Position numbers and translations under genes: made by a program. A model generated the notes under the pieces. That model saw nothing but the letters and a program-made list of their open reading frames with translations. It ran no database searches and was not told the DNA's origin. Shown piece by piece: positions 51,370 through 60,295 of a stretch of DNA of 64,000 nt. Position 1 is the stretch's first letter. Each line of letters begins with the position of its first letter. Location: assembly GCA_004020315.1 (NCBI GenBank), contig SAQG01000016.1, positions 1-64,000 of the forward strand, in the 5' to 3' direction. Source of the stretch: Mesorhizobium sp. (GTDB lineage Bacteria; Pseudomonadota; Alphaproteobacteria; Rhizobiales; Rhizobiaceae).

Positions 51370-52157
51370 CCCGGCACGATTTTTCCGAACGCGACATCCA
51401 TATGGCCCTCGATGGCGAGTTGCCGGTTGACGAGCGCGTGGCTTATGACGCCTGGCTCGAGGCCAATCCTGAAATGAAGGCGAGGAGCGCCCGCTATGTC
51501 GCCGACCGCGAAGCGCTTCGTGCCGCCTTCGCCGGCGTGCTCGACGAGCCGGTGCCGGCGCGGTTGCAGAAGATCGTGGTCGGTGACGCGCCGGCCAAGA
51601 TGGCGGCATTGAACTCGCGCTGGTGGTTCGCGGCTGCCGCAGCGGCGATGCTGGCCATCGGCGGTGTTGGCGGTTACGTCGCCGGCATCGACCGTCTCGG
51701 TCTGGAAGGCCCGGCCGAGAACCAGCTCGCCGAGCAGGCGATCGCAGCCCATGTCATCTATGCCGCCGAGCAGCGGCATGCGGTGGAAGTGCCCGCCAGC
51801 GACAAGGATCATCTGCAGACGTGGCTGTCCAATAAGGTCGGCCTGAAGCTGGTCGCACCGGATCTGGCGGCGCAAGGATTCCAGCTCGTCGGCGGCCGGC
51901 TGCTGCCGGCTGGCGAGAGCAAGGCAGCGATGCTGCTTTATGAGGACGACAAGGGCGAGCGCATATCGCTGTTCGTCACGGCTGAATCGGCCGAGAAGGC
52001 CAAAGGCACCTATGGGTCGGAAGAGAATGGCCCCGAGGCCGTCTACTGGCTGGACAAAGGCTATGGCTGCGCGGTCGTCGGCTCGCTGCCGCGCGCGCAG
52101 CTGACTGCGGTGGCGAAGAGCGCCTACAGCCAGCTCCTGGCCGGGCTGGCCAGCTGA
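51366..52157 (+). CDS. Transmembrane anti-sigma factor
   Basis: A 263-residue protein with an N-terminal cytoplasmic part (FSERDIHMALDGELPVDERV, the conserved opening of anti-sigma factors), one transmembrane helix (WWFAAAAAAMLAIGGVGGYV, about 79-98) and a periplasmic domain of about 160 residues. No zinc-binding HxxxCxxC motif is present, so it is not of the ZAS type. It should bind the sigma factor encoded immediately upstream and release it on a periplasmic signal. The mosaic element copy C follows 28 bases later. Confidence 0.88.
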   Translation: MTRHDFSERDIHMALDGELPVDERVAYDAWLEANPEMKARSARYVADREALRAAFAGVLDEPVPARLQKIVVGDAPAKMAALNSRWWFAAAAAAMLAIGGVGGYVAGIDRLGLEGPAENQLAEQAIAAHVIYAAEQRHAVEVPASDKDHLQTWLSNKVGLKLVAPDLAAQGFQLVGGRLLPAGESKAAMLLYEDDKGERISLFVTAESAEKAKGTYGSEENGPEAVYWLDKGYGCAVVGSLPRAQLTAVAKSAYSQLLAGLAS

Positions 52158-52184
52158 GCTGCGCCTTTTGTTCAAAGGTTGCGA

Positions 52185-52286
52185 CTACAGCGCGCGCGTC
52201 CCCTTGGACGCGCAAAGGACGCTGCAGCACTTTAATTTCCCGCATGATCCCTTCCGAAAATCGATTTCGATTTTCGGGGTCATGCG
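52185..52286 (+). repeat. Long intergenic mosaic element, copy C
   Basis: The first hairpin has arms ctacagcg and cgctgcag (52185-52228), with a palindromic inner gcgcgtccccttggacgcgc. The linker is cactttaatttcccg. The second hairpin has arms catgatcccttccgaaaatc and gattttcggggtcatg (about 52243-52284). It is closest to copy B in order and orientation. It occupies the gap between the anti-sigma gene and the GNAT-C39 gene, in the 5' leader of the latter. Confidence 0.78.
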
Positions 52287-52416
52287 CCGCCAAAGCTGTC
52301 ACAATTCAGCCCGAATCGAGGTGCGATAGCGCTTGACCGATGCTGGCGCTTCGGCTGTGTTGTCGACACTTCTGACCAAGTCTTTCTACAACCCAATCGA
52401 GGTTTTCCAAGCCCGC

Positions 52417-53523
52417 ATGCCTGCCGAGATTCGCACGGCCCGCGCGTCCGACGCCGATGACCTCGCGGCGATCGAGAAGGCTGTTTTCTCTGGCGACCGC
52501 ATTTCCCGCCGTTCCTTTCGCCAGTTGATCGAACGCGAGACCGCCGAGATGCTGGTTGCCGAAAACGACGGCCGCATCGCCGGCTATGCCGTCGTCTTGT
52601 TTCGCAAGGGCAGCGGCGTCGCGCGGCTCTATTCCATCGCCACCGGTCCGTTTTTTGGCGGGCTCGGCATTGGCCGCATGCTGCTGGAACGGGCCGAGGA
52701 CGCCGCCTTCGAGCACAACCGCATGATGCTGCGTCTCGAGGTGCGCGAGGACAACAGCCGAGCCATCCGCATTTACGAGCAGAGCGGCTACCGCAAGATC
52801 GGCCGCGAACCGGGCTATTACGAGGACGGCGCCACGGCGCTGCGCTACGAAAAGACCTTGCGCGGCGACATTCCGGTCGCCACCAGCGTGCCCTTCTATC
52901 AGCAGACCTGCGAATTCACCTGCGGCCCGTGCTGCCTGATGATGGCGATGGCCAATTTCGATCCCGGCTTTGTGCCCGACCCGGTCATGGAAATCCGTTT
53001 GTGGCGCGAGTCGACCACTGTTTTCATGATGTCGGGGCCGGGGGGCTGCGAGCCGTTCGGTCTCGCCGTTGCCGGCCACGAAAGCGGGCTCTCTGCCGAG
53101 ATCTATGTCTCCTTCCATGGTGCGCTGTTTCTGCAGTCGGTGCGCAGCCAGGACAAGCGCCGGGTGATGGAACTGGCGCAGGTCGACTTTCGCCGGCGCG
53201 CGGAACGTTACGGCATCCCGGTGAATTACCGTCCATTCGCCATCGACGATATCCGCACGGCGATCGCAGAAGGAAAACTGGTGTTGGTCTTGATCAGCGG
53301 CTTCCTGATGTTCGGCAAGAAGGTTCCGCACTGGGTGCTGGCCATCGGCGACGATGGCGACCATATCCTGATCCACGATCCCTGGGTCGAAGACGAGAGA
53401 CAGGAGACCATTCTTGATGCCGCCAACATTCCCGTGCCTTACGGCATCTTCATGAACATGGCGCAATTCGGCCGCGACGGATTGCGTGCCGCCATAATCC
53501 TCGGAAAGCGCGACAGACAATGA
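52417..53523 (+). CDS. GNAT acetyltransferase fused to C39-like peptidase
   Basis: About 368 residues from ATG 52417 (TTG 52333, with GAGG 10 bases upstream, would add 28). The N-terminal half is a GNAT domain: EIRTARASDADDLAAIEKAV, the acetyl-CoA loop FGGLGIGRMLLERAEDAAF, and LRLEVREDNSRAIRIYEQSG. The C-terminal half is a C39-like cysteine peptidase: catalytic Cys in CEFTCGPCCLMMAMANF, His in KKVPHWVLAIGD and Asp in ILIHDPWV. C39 enzymes cleave peptides at double-Gly-type sites. It overlaps the RimK-like gene by 4 bases. It has no signal peptide. The substrate is unknown. Confidence 0.88.
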   Translation: MPAEIRTARASDADDLAAIEKAVFSGDRISRRSFRQLIERETAEMLVAENDGRIAGYAVVLFRKGSGVARLYSIATGPFFGGLGIGRMLLERAEDAAFEHNRMMLRLEVREDNSRAIRIYEQSGYRKIGREPGYYEDGATALRYEKTLRGDIPVATSVPFYQQTCEFTCGPCCLMMAMANFDPGFVPDPVMEIRLWRESTTVFMMSGPGGCEPFGLAVAGHESGLSAEIYVSFHGALFLQSVRSQDKRRVMELAQVDFRRRAERYGIPVNYRPFAIDDIRTAIAEGKLVLVLISGFLMFGKKVPHWVLAIGDDGDHILIHDPWVEDERQETILDAANIPVPYGIFMNMAQFGRDGLRAAIILGKRDRQ

Positions 53524-54983
53524 CCTGGGTCATCCTTACCGGCCGGCAGAACGATCTCGATCAGGTGGCGACACCGCATAAGATCATCACCAATCGCGAC
53601 TACCTTGCGCATCCGGCGCTGTTTCGCGGCCAACGGCCGAAAGTCATCAACCTGTCGAACAATTACGGCTACCAAAGCCGCGGCTACTATGCCTCGCTGC
53701 TGGCCGGTTCGCGTGGCCACAAGGTTATCCCAACGGTCGAGACGATGATCGACCTGTCCGAGCGCAAGCTCTACGACCATGCGCTGCCGGAGTTGGAACT
53801 CGCGCTCAACAAATGCCGCAAGGATCTGGGCGGCGCCTTTCCGCAAAAAGTCTGCATCTTCTTCGGCATCGGCCCGTCGAGGATATGGGATCGCTTCGCC
53901 AAGCTTTTGTTCGACTGGTTCCGAGCGCCGGCGCTGGAGGTCCACATTACGGACAGCGCCGAATGGGCCTCGATCCGCAAGATCGGCTTCCATCCGCTGG
54001 CCAGGATGACCGAGGAGGAAGAAAAGCGCTTCCTTCAGTGCCTTGAGACCTACACCAACCGCGAGTGGCGCGACACCAAGGGCCGCACGCCGGCGCGCTA
54101 CACTTTTGCCACGCTGGTCGATCCGCATGAGGAGTTGCCGCCGTCGGAAATCTCGTCGCTGCGCTATTGGGCCAAGATCGCCGAAAAGATGGGGGTCGAG
54201 ATCGAGCCGATCACCAAAAAGGATTTGGCCAAGCTCGCCAACTACGACGCGCTGTTCATCCGCGAGACCACTTCGATCTCCAATCACACCTACCGCTTCG
54301 CGCGCCGCGCCCAGCAGGAGGGCATGCCTGTCATCGATGATCCACTGTCGATGATCCGCTGCACCAACAAAGTCTATCTCAACGAGCTGATGACCTACAA
54401 TAAGGTGCCGGTGCCGCCGACGGTGATGATCGCCGGCATCTCGGACCTTGAAGTGGCGGCGCAGACGCTGGGTTTCCCCCTGGTGCTGAAGATCCCGGAC
54501 TCGTCGTTTTCACGCGGCGTCAAGAAATGCGCCACCTTCGAGGAGCTGAAGACGCTTGCCACCGAATGGCTGGAGGATTCCGATCTCTTGATCGCGCAGA
54601 AATTCATTCCGACCGAATATGACTGGCGCGTCGGCGTGCTCGGCGGCCAGCCTCTGTTTGCCGTGCACTATCTGATGGCCAAGAAGCACTGGCAGATCGT
54701 CAACCACAAGGCCAACGGCAAGCCCGACCAGGGCGGCATCAAGACCTTCACTCTGAAGGAGGCGCCGGCCCATGTCGTCGAGACGGCGGTGAGGGCGGCG
54801 CGCTGTATCGGTGATGGCCTCTACGGCGTCGACCTGAAGGAGACCAAGGACGGTGTCTTCGTCATCGAGGTCAACGACAATCCCAACCTCGACCATGGCT
54901 GGGAGGATTCCGGCGAAAAAGATGAGGTCTGGGTGCGGCTGACGCAGTGGTTCCTGGAGCGGCTCGACCGGCCGGGACGGTAG
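53520..54983 (+). CDS. RimK-like ATP-grasp ligase
   Basis: A 487-residue protein coupled to the GNAT-C39 gene by ATGA. The N-terminal part (about 1-230, NLSNNYGYQSRGYYASLLAG) is the RimK-like N-terminal domain of this subgroup. The C-terminal ATP-grasp fold has VPVPPTVMIAGI, PLVLKIPDSSFSRGVKKCAT as the glycine loop region, LIAQKFIPTEYDWRVGVLGG and the metal-binding end FVIEVNDNPNLDHGWEDSGE. RimK enzymes add Glu residues to protein or peptide ends. With an acetyltransferase and a C39 peptidase it suggests a peptide- or protein-modification unit; that is inference. Confidence 0.9.
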   Translation: MTWVILTGRQNDLDQVATPHKIITNRDYLAHPALFRGQRPKVINLSNNYGYQSRGYYASLLAGSRGHKVIPTVETMIDLSERKLYDHALPELELALNKCRKDLGGAFPQKVCIFFGIGPSRIWDRFAKLLFDWFRAPALEVHITDSAEWASIRKIGFHPLARMTEEEEKRFLQCLETYTNREWRDTKGRTPARYTFATLVDPHEELPPSEISSLRYWAKIAEKMGVEIEPITKKDLAKLANYDALFIRETTSISNHTYRFARRAQQEGMPVIDDPLSMIRCTNKVYLNELMTYNKVPVPPTVMIAGISDLEVAAQTLGFPLVLKIPDSSFSRGVKKCATFEELKTLATEWLEDSDLLIAQKFIPTEYDWRVGVLGGQPLFAVHYLMAKKHWQIVNHKANGKPDQGGIKTFTLKEAPAHVVETAVRAARCIGDGLYGVDLKETKDGVFVIEVNDNPNLDHGWEDSGEKDEVWVRLTQWFLERLDRPGR

Positions 54984-55043
54984 GGCACCAAGCGGTGTGG
55001 ACGGCAAATGAGGCCATAGGCCTATCAGCGGATTTCAACGCGC

Positions 55044-57212
55044 TCAACCGGACTGGCTAAGCGCAGGGTTCGCCTTCAGCAGGCGCTGGATGTCCGCCGC
55101 CTTCGACGGCACACCGATCAGGTAGCCTTGGGCCTCGACACAGCCTTCCCTTCTCAGGAACTCAAGTTGCGCTTCGGTTTCGACGCCTTCGGCGGTGACG
55201 GTCGTTCCAAGCTGCGCGCCAAGCCCGATGATCGTCCGCACGATCGCGGCCGTGTCGCGATTGTCGATATCGCGGATGAAGGAGCGGTCGATCTTGATCT
55301 TGTCGACAGGGAAGCGGCGGAGATAGCCGAGCGACGAATAACCGATGCCGAAATCGTCCAGCGCGATACGGATGCCGAGGCCGCGCAACTGCTTGAGCGT
55401 CTTGAGCACCGTATCGCTCTCGTCCATGAGCACCGTTTCGGTGATTTCCAGTTCAAGCCGATCGGCCGGCACGCCGGAAAATGCCAGCGCGGAGATGACA
55501 CTGCGGGCAAAGGTGCCGCTTTTGATCTGCACAGCCGAGACATTGACCGCGATGCACAGCCCATGCGGCCAGCCCGCCGCCACCGTGCAGGCTTTCCTTA
55601 GCGCCCATTCGCCGAGAGGCACGATCAGCCCGGTTTCTTCGGCGACCGGGATGAAGTCGTCTGGCGGCACCAAGCCGCGTGCCGGCGAATGCCAACGCAT
55701 CAGGGCTTCGGCGCCGACGATCTCGCCGGAGGCGATGTTCATGATCGGTTGGAAATCGAGCCCGAATTCCCGCCGCGGCAGCGCTGCCTCGAGGTCGGTT
55801 TCGAGTGCCCGTCGTGCCTGCACCATCGCATCCATGCCTGGCTCGAAGAAACGATAGACGTTGCGTCCTTCGCTTTTCGCCCTGTAGAGGGCCATGTCGG
55901 CGTTTTTCAGCAGCGTGTCGGCGTCTCTGCCGTCATTTGGGAAAAGAGCGATGCCGAGGCTGATGCCGACGTGCATGTCGCGGCTTTTGTCGCGAAATGG
56001 CCTTCCGATGATGTCGACGATGCGTTTTGCCAGTTTTTCCGCATCTTTTGGGCCGGCACCTTTTGTATTGAACTGGATGATGACGAACTCATCGCCGCCG
56101 AAACGAGCGACCACATCCGTCTCGCTGCGTAGGCAATTTTGCAGCCGCTCGGCCACGCATTTCAGCAGCCAGTCGCCGGCTGGGTGCCCCCAGGTGTCGT
56201 TGACGGCCTTGAAGCGGTCGAGGTCCAGAGAGAATATCGCCAGGTCCGTGGCCTCGCCCAAGGCCTGGTCGAGCCGTTCGCGGAACATCGAGCGATTGGG
56301 CAGGTTGGTCAGCGTGTCGTGATGTGCAAGGTGGGTCATGCGCTCTTCGACGCGCCGGCGCTCGGTAACGTCGTCGAAGGTTGCGACCCAGCCGCCGCCA
56401 CTCATCGGCCGCCGCACGACCAAAAGCGTTCTGCCGTCGGCAAGATGGCGGTAGGTTGACAGCATTTCCCCGGCTTGAAGGCAGGCTGCGGTTTTCGAGA
56501 TCTCGCTCTCGATGTCGATCTCTGCATAGATGCCGAGGCGGGCGAACTGCTCGAGCGCGCCGCGGTGGCTCATGCCAAGCGGAAAATCGGCCGGCGTCAC
56601 GTGGTAGAGTTCCAGGAAACGTTCGTTGCGCACGATCAGCCTACCGTCCGCGTCATACATCAAAAGGCCTTGCGACATATTGGCCAGTGCCGCGTCGAAA
56701 CGGCGGTGCTGCTCCTTCAGCTCCTGTTCGGCACGCCGTTGCTCGGTGATGTCCTCATAGATTGACACCCAGCCGCCCGAAGCCAGCGGCCGGTGCGAGA
56801 TGTTGATGATGCGGCCATCCGACAGCATTTCCTCGTAGGTCGAGGGTTGTGCCCGGTCGATATAGGGCTTGCGGATGGCGTAGAGTTCTTCGGCGCTGTG
56901 CGAGGCGACGCCGATGTCGACGCTGTGCTGGAGGATGTCGAAAAATCGGATACCGGGCTTCACGACCTCGGCGTCAAGGCGGAAGATGCTGATATAATTG
57001 CCGTTGCATATAATCATGCGTTCGTCGGCATCGAACATGCCCAAGCCATGCGACATGTTCTCGACGGCGGCCGAAAAACGATCATTCTGTTTGCGCAGTT
57101 CGTCTTCTATCCCCGGCAGGCCTATGCCTTCGGCACTCCGTCCGCGGACGGGCGAACCAGCCTTGACATGAGCGACGGGCATGAGGCGTGCCTGCAGACC
57201 GTGATCGAACAC
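55044..57212 (-). CDS. PAS-GGDEF-EAL cyclic-di-GMP signalling protein
   Basis: A 722-residue cytosolic protein. Two related PAS-fold modules (about 45-160 and 165-290; each opens xRFxAAxxNMSxGLxMxDAD) precede a GGDEF domain (about 295-460) with the intact RFGGDEFVIIQF, and an EAL domain (about 470-715) with GAEALMRWHSP, DDFGIGYSSLGYLRRFPVDK and IKIDRSFIRDI. Both synthetase and phosphodiesterase motifs look complete, so it could be bifunctional. The start is GTG 57212 with GGAAGGG upstream; a Met at residue 11 is an alternative. It is followed on the minus strand by nothing co-directional nearby. PAS ligands are unknown. Confidence 0.94.
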   Translation of the reverse strand: MFDHGLQARLMPVAHVKAGSPVRGRSAEGIGLPGIEDELRKQNDRFSAAVENMSHGLGMFDADERMIICNGNYISIFRLDAEVVKPGIRFFDILQHSVDIGVASHSAEELYAIRKPYIDRAQPSTYEEMLSDGRIINISHRPLASGGWVSIYEDITEQRRAEQELKEQHRRFDAALANMSQGLLMYDADGRLIVRNERFLELYHVTPADFPLGMSHRGALEQFARLGIYAEIDIESEISKTAACLQAGEMLSTYRHLADGRTLLVVRRPMSGGGWVATFDDVTERRRVEERMTHLAHHDTLTNLPNRSMFRERLDQALGEATDLAIFSLDLDRFKAVNDTWGHPAGDWLLKCVAERLQNCLRSETDVVARFGGDEFVIIQFNTKGAGPKDAEKLAKRIVDIIGRPFRDKSRDMHVGISLGIALFPNDGRDADTLLKNADMALYRAKSEGRNVYRFFEPGMDAMVQARRALETDLEAALPRREFGLDFQPIMNIASGEIVGAEALMRWHSPARGLVPPDDFIPVAEETGLIVPLGEWALRKACTVAAGWPHGLCIAVNVSAVQIKSGTFARSVISALAFSGVPADRLELEITETVLMDESDTVLKTLKQLRGLGIRIALDDFGIGYSSLGYLRRFPVDKIKIDRSFIRDIDNRDTAAIVRTIIGLGAQLGTTVTAEGVETEAQLEFLRREGCVEAQGYLIGVPSKAADIQRLLKANPALSQSG

Positions 57213-57248
57213 GGCACTGTGATCCCTTCCGGGTTAATTTACCGTTTT

Positions 57249-57881
57249 TCAGTCGGCCGGCTGCACCGTCTGGCGCCGCGATTTCTCGATTGCCGCATAC
57301 CGTTTGAGGAACGCGTTTTGCGCCCACGTCACCGAACGTGGGGTGAAATCGAAGCGTTCGGCATTGAAGCCGCGCGGCCGGCCGAAGAATTCGGTTGCCT
57401 CGGCGGTCGAAAAGCCGGCAAGCAGCGTCGCCTCGAAATAGGCGGTGATCTGGTCGGCGCGCTTGATTTCCTTGCGCAGGCCCGCACTAGGTTCGACCGG
57501 CAGCGAAAAGCGCAGATGAATGGCGCGCTGCAGCCTCAGCTCGCAGTCCTTGTAGCTGCCGCCCATCACCGATTTGAACGGTGAGATCATGTCACCGATG
57601 ACATATTCCGGCGCGTCGTGCAGCAAAGCCGTCAGCCGCGCGTCGGCCGGGGCGTCAGGGACCAGCTCGCCGAAAAGCGCCTCGACCAGCAGCGAATGCT
57701 GAGCGACGGAAAAGGCGTGATCGCCGCTGGTCTGGCCGTTCCAGCGGGCGACGCGGGCAAGCCCGTGGGCGATGTCCGAAATCTCGATGTCGAGCGGCGA
57801 GGGGTCAAGCAGATCGAGCCGCCGGCCCGACAGCATGCGCTGCCAGGCGCGCGGCGGCGCGCCGGGACGGTCGGCCGCCAT
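57249..57881 (-). CDS. HD-domain hydrolase (YfbR-like)
   Basis: A 210-residue HD-superfamily protein. The metal site is visible: His in GDHAFSVAQHSLLVEAL, HD in LTALLHDAPEYVIGDMI and Asp in KRADQITAYFEATL. The pattern is that of the YfbR/5'-nucleotidase-like group in which 5'-deoxynucleotidases are known, but specificity cannot be read. The ATG at 57881 overlaps the ygfZ stop codon by one base (TGATG), so the two are co-translated. A mutation-prone pair of similar function is not seen elsewhere in the window. Confidence 0.87.
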   Translation of the reverse strand: MAADRPGAPPRAWQRMLSGRRLDLLDPSPLDIEISDIAHGLARVARWNGQTSGDHAFSVAQHSLLVEALFGELVPDAPADARLTALLHDAPEYVIGDMISPFKSVMGGSYKDCELRLQRAIHLRFSLPVEPSAGLRKEIKRADQITAYFEATLLAGFSTAEATEFFGRPRGFNAERFDFTPRSVTWAQNAFLKRYAAIEKSRRQTVQPAD

Positions 57882-58759
57882 CAGGCCTCCTCCACGCCGA
57901 TGGGCTCCTGCGGGCCAATGGTTTCCAGCGGAAAAGTGAACTTCGCCCAGGCCGGGATGGTGAGCGACACAGGGATGTCATCCGCTAGGATCGGCTGGCC
58001 GGCGTCGAGCGCTGCCTTGACGCGGTCGATACGGGCTATGGCGAGGCCTGCCGTGCCGGCAACAGTACCAAGCGTGCCGATCGGTCGCCCGGCAACTGTC
58101 AGTTCGGTTCCAGGAGCAGGCAATGGCCGTTCTGCCCTGGCGATCAGCACCCGCCGTCTGGCGGTGCCGCGATGCTGCATGCGCGAGACCACCTCCTGGC
58201 CGACATAGCAGCCCTTCCTGAAGCCGACGCCGCCGGTCTCATCGAGCAGCACATCATGTGGGAAGGCGTCGCCGAGCTGATAGTCGCTGCCACTTTCGGC
58301 AATCCCATGGGCGATGCGCAGAGCTTGCCACGCGGCCGGGTCGCCGCCCGCAGCCGTGGCGCCATAAAAGCGGCTGACGGCCGTGTCGCGGAACCGAGCA
58401 TCGGCAACCGGTGTCGAATCAAATTGCGAAGTGGTTGAATCATCTCCCCACGCAACAGCGACAAGCCCCTGATCTGCCTTGGCGATCTCGACCTTGGCGC
58501 GCAATTTGTAGAGCATCAGCCGGCGACTGAAATCGTCGGCGACATCGGCTCGGCAGTCGAGGCGGAAGGAATTCTCGCTGGCGCGGGAGATCAGGAAATC
58601 GAACAGGATCTTGCCTTGCGGCGTCAGCAAGGCGCCAGGCTTTGCTTCGCCGGCAGGCAGTGCGTCGAGGTCGGTGGTCAGAATGTTCTGCAAAAAATTC
58701 TCGGCATCCGGGCCTGACACGGAAACGAGTGCGCGGTCTTTCAACTGGGCAAAGGGCAT
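57881..58759 (-). CDS. ygfZ: Folate-binding protein YgfZ (iron-sulphur repair/assembly factor)
   Basis: A 292-residue YgfZ/GcvT-like protein. The hallmark KGCYVGQEVVSRMQHRG motif with the functional Cys is present, along with FLQNILTTDLDAL and the GcvT-type PGALLTPQGKILFDFLIS. YgfZ uses tetrahydrofolate and acts in maintenance of some Fe-S proteins. I chose ATG 58759 (MPFAQLKDRALVSVSGPDAE); the longer frame to 58849 would run into the dihydroorotase start on the other strand. It overlaps the HD-hydrolase gene by one base and is divergent from pyrC. Confidence 0.92.
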   Translation of the reverse strand: MPFAQLKDRALVSVSGPDAENFLQNILTTDLDALPAGEAKPGALLTPQGKILFDFLISRASENSFRLDCRADVADDFSRRLMLYKLRAKVEIAKADQGLVAVAWGDDSTTSQFDSTPVADARFRDTAVSRFYGATAAGGDPAAWQALRIAHGIAESGSDYQLGDAFPHDVLLDETGGVGFRKGCYVGQEVVSRMQHRGTARRRVLIARAERPLPAPGTELTVAGRPIGTLGTVAGTAGLAIARIDRVKAALDAGQPILADDIPVSLTIPAWAKFTFPLETIGPQEPIGVEEA

Positions 58760-58841
58760 GGGCGGAAAAGAACCTGATCTTGCAAAACAGTCGGCCATTA
58801 CGTAAGCCGCTGACACTCCCCCCGCAAGAGACCGGATCAGC

Positions 58842-60173
58842 ATGGCCACGACCTACAACCTCATCCTGACAGGCGGCACGGTGGTCAACCACGATGGCGA
58901 GGGCCGGCGCGACATCGGCATCAACGGCGGGCGCATCGCCGCTATCGGTGATCTCGGCCAGGCTTCCGCCGGCGAGACGGTCGACTGTCGCGGCCTGCAC
59001 ATCCTGCCGGGCGTCGTCGATAGCCAGGTGCATTTCCGCGAGCCGGGGCTGGAGCACAAGGAAGATTTGGAGACAGGCTCGCGGGCAGCGGTGCTGGGCG
59101 GCGTCACCGCGGTCTTCGAGATGCCCAACACCAACCCGCTGACCACCAGCGAAGCAGCCCTTGCCGACAAGGTTCGGCGCGCCACCGCTCGCATGCATTG
59201 CGACTTTGCCTTCTGGGTTGGTGGCACCCGCGAGAATGCGAAGGACGCCGGCGATCTTGAGCGGCTGCCGGGCGCGGCCGGGATAAAAGTGTTCATGGGC
59301 TCGTCCACCGGTGATCTATTGGTCGAGGATGATGAAGGCGTCGCCTCGATCCTGAGGAATACGCGCCGCCGTGCCGCCTTCCATTCCGAGGACGAATTCC
59401 GGCTGCGCGAGCGGCTCGGCGAACGCATTGAGGGCGACCCGTCCTCGCACCCGGTGTGGCGCGACGAGATCGCGGCACTGCGCTGCACCGAGCGCCTGGT
59501 GCGCATCGCGCGCCAGGTTCGCGCCCGCATCCACGTGCTGCACATCTCGACCGCAGAGGAGATCGCCTTCCTCGAACAGCACAAGGACGTCGCGACCTGC
59601 GAGGCGACGCCGCATCATTTGACGCTGAGCGCGGACGATTATGCGCAGCTTGGCACGCTGATCCAGATGAACCCACCGGTGCGGACATCGCGCCACCGCG
59701 ACGGCATCTGGCACGGCGTTGCGCAAGGTATTGTCGATGTGCTGGGTTCCGACCACGCCCCGCACACGCTGGCCGAGAAGGCAAAACTCTATCCTGCCTC
59801 GCCGTCCGGCATGACCGGCGTGCAGACGCTGGTGCCGATCATGCTGGATCACGTCAATGCCGGCCGGCTGACGTTGCAACGTTTCGTCGATCTGTCCAGC
59901 CACGGCCCGCAGCGCATCTTCGGCATGGCCAGGAAAGGCCGCATCGCCGCCGGCTATGACGCCGATTTCACGATCGTCGATCTGAAGCGCCGCGAGACCA
60001 TTACCAATGCGCAGGCGGGCTCGAAAGCCGGCTGGACGCCCTATGACGGACGGCAGGTGATCGGTTGGCCGGTCGGCACCGTCGTGCGCGGCCGGCGGGT
60101 GATGTGGGAAGGCGAGATCGTCACCCCCGGACAGGGCAGGGCGGTGGAGTTTTCCGAGGCGCTGCCGGTCTAG
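58842..60173 (+). CDS. pyrC: Dihydroorotase
   Basis: A 443-residue amidohydrolase that converts carbamoyl-aspartate to dihydroorotate in pyrimidine synthesis. The zinc site begins PGVVDSQVHFREPGLEHKED, the carboxylated Lys lies near GIKVFMGSSTGDLL, His ligands in IHVLHISTAEEIAF and CEATPHHLTL, and the catalytic Asp in DVLGSDHAPHTLAEKA. The type is the longer class I form common in alphaproteobacteria. The stop TAG is followed directly by the palindromic repeat at 60171-60266. Confidence 0.93.
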   Translation: MATTYNLILTGGTVVNHDGEGRRDIGINGGRIAAIGDLGQASAGETVDCRGLHILPGVVDSQVHFREPGLEHKEDLETGSRAAVLGGVTAVFEMPNTNPLTTSEAALADKVRRATARMHCDFAFWVGGTRENAKDAGDLERLPGAAGIKVFMGSSTGDLLVEDDEGVASILRNTRRRAAFHSEDEFRLRERLGERIEGDPSSHPVWRDEIAALRCTERLVRIARQVRARIHVLHISTAEEIAFLEQHKDVATCEATPHHLTLSADDYAQLGTLIQMNPPVRTSRHRDGIWHGVAQGIVDVLGSDHAPHTLAEKAKLYPASPSGMTGVQTLVPIMLDHVNAGRLTLQRFVDLSSHGPQRIFGMARKGRIAAGYDADFTIVDLKRRETITNAQAGSKAGWTPYDGRQVIGWPVGTVVRGRRVMWEGEIVTPGQGRAVEFSEALPV

Positions 60174-60266
60174 AGCGGCGGACTTCGAATCGTACCGCCG
60201 CTCTATCTCTCTCTTTGAGCATCGGATTTTTGTAAAACCGGCACCTACTTGGAGTCCAATGCTCTA
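60171..60266 (+). repeat. Double-hairpin intergenic element after pyrC
   Basis: The first hairpin has arms agagcggcgg (60172-60181) and ccgccgctct (60195-60204), followed by ATCTCTCTCTTT, which could end pyrC transcription. The second has arms gagcatcgga (60217-60226) and tccaatgctc (60254-60263), with mismatches. The start of the repeat contains the pyrC stop codon TAG. Confidence 0.6.
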
Positions 60267-60295
60267 GGCGGGCTTTAGGCAGGGTGGAATGCTGC

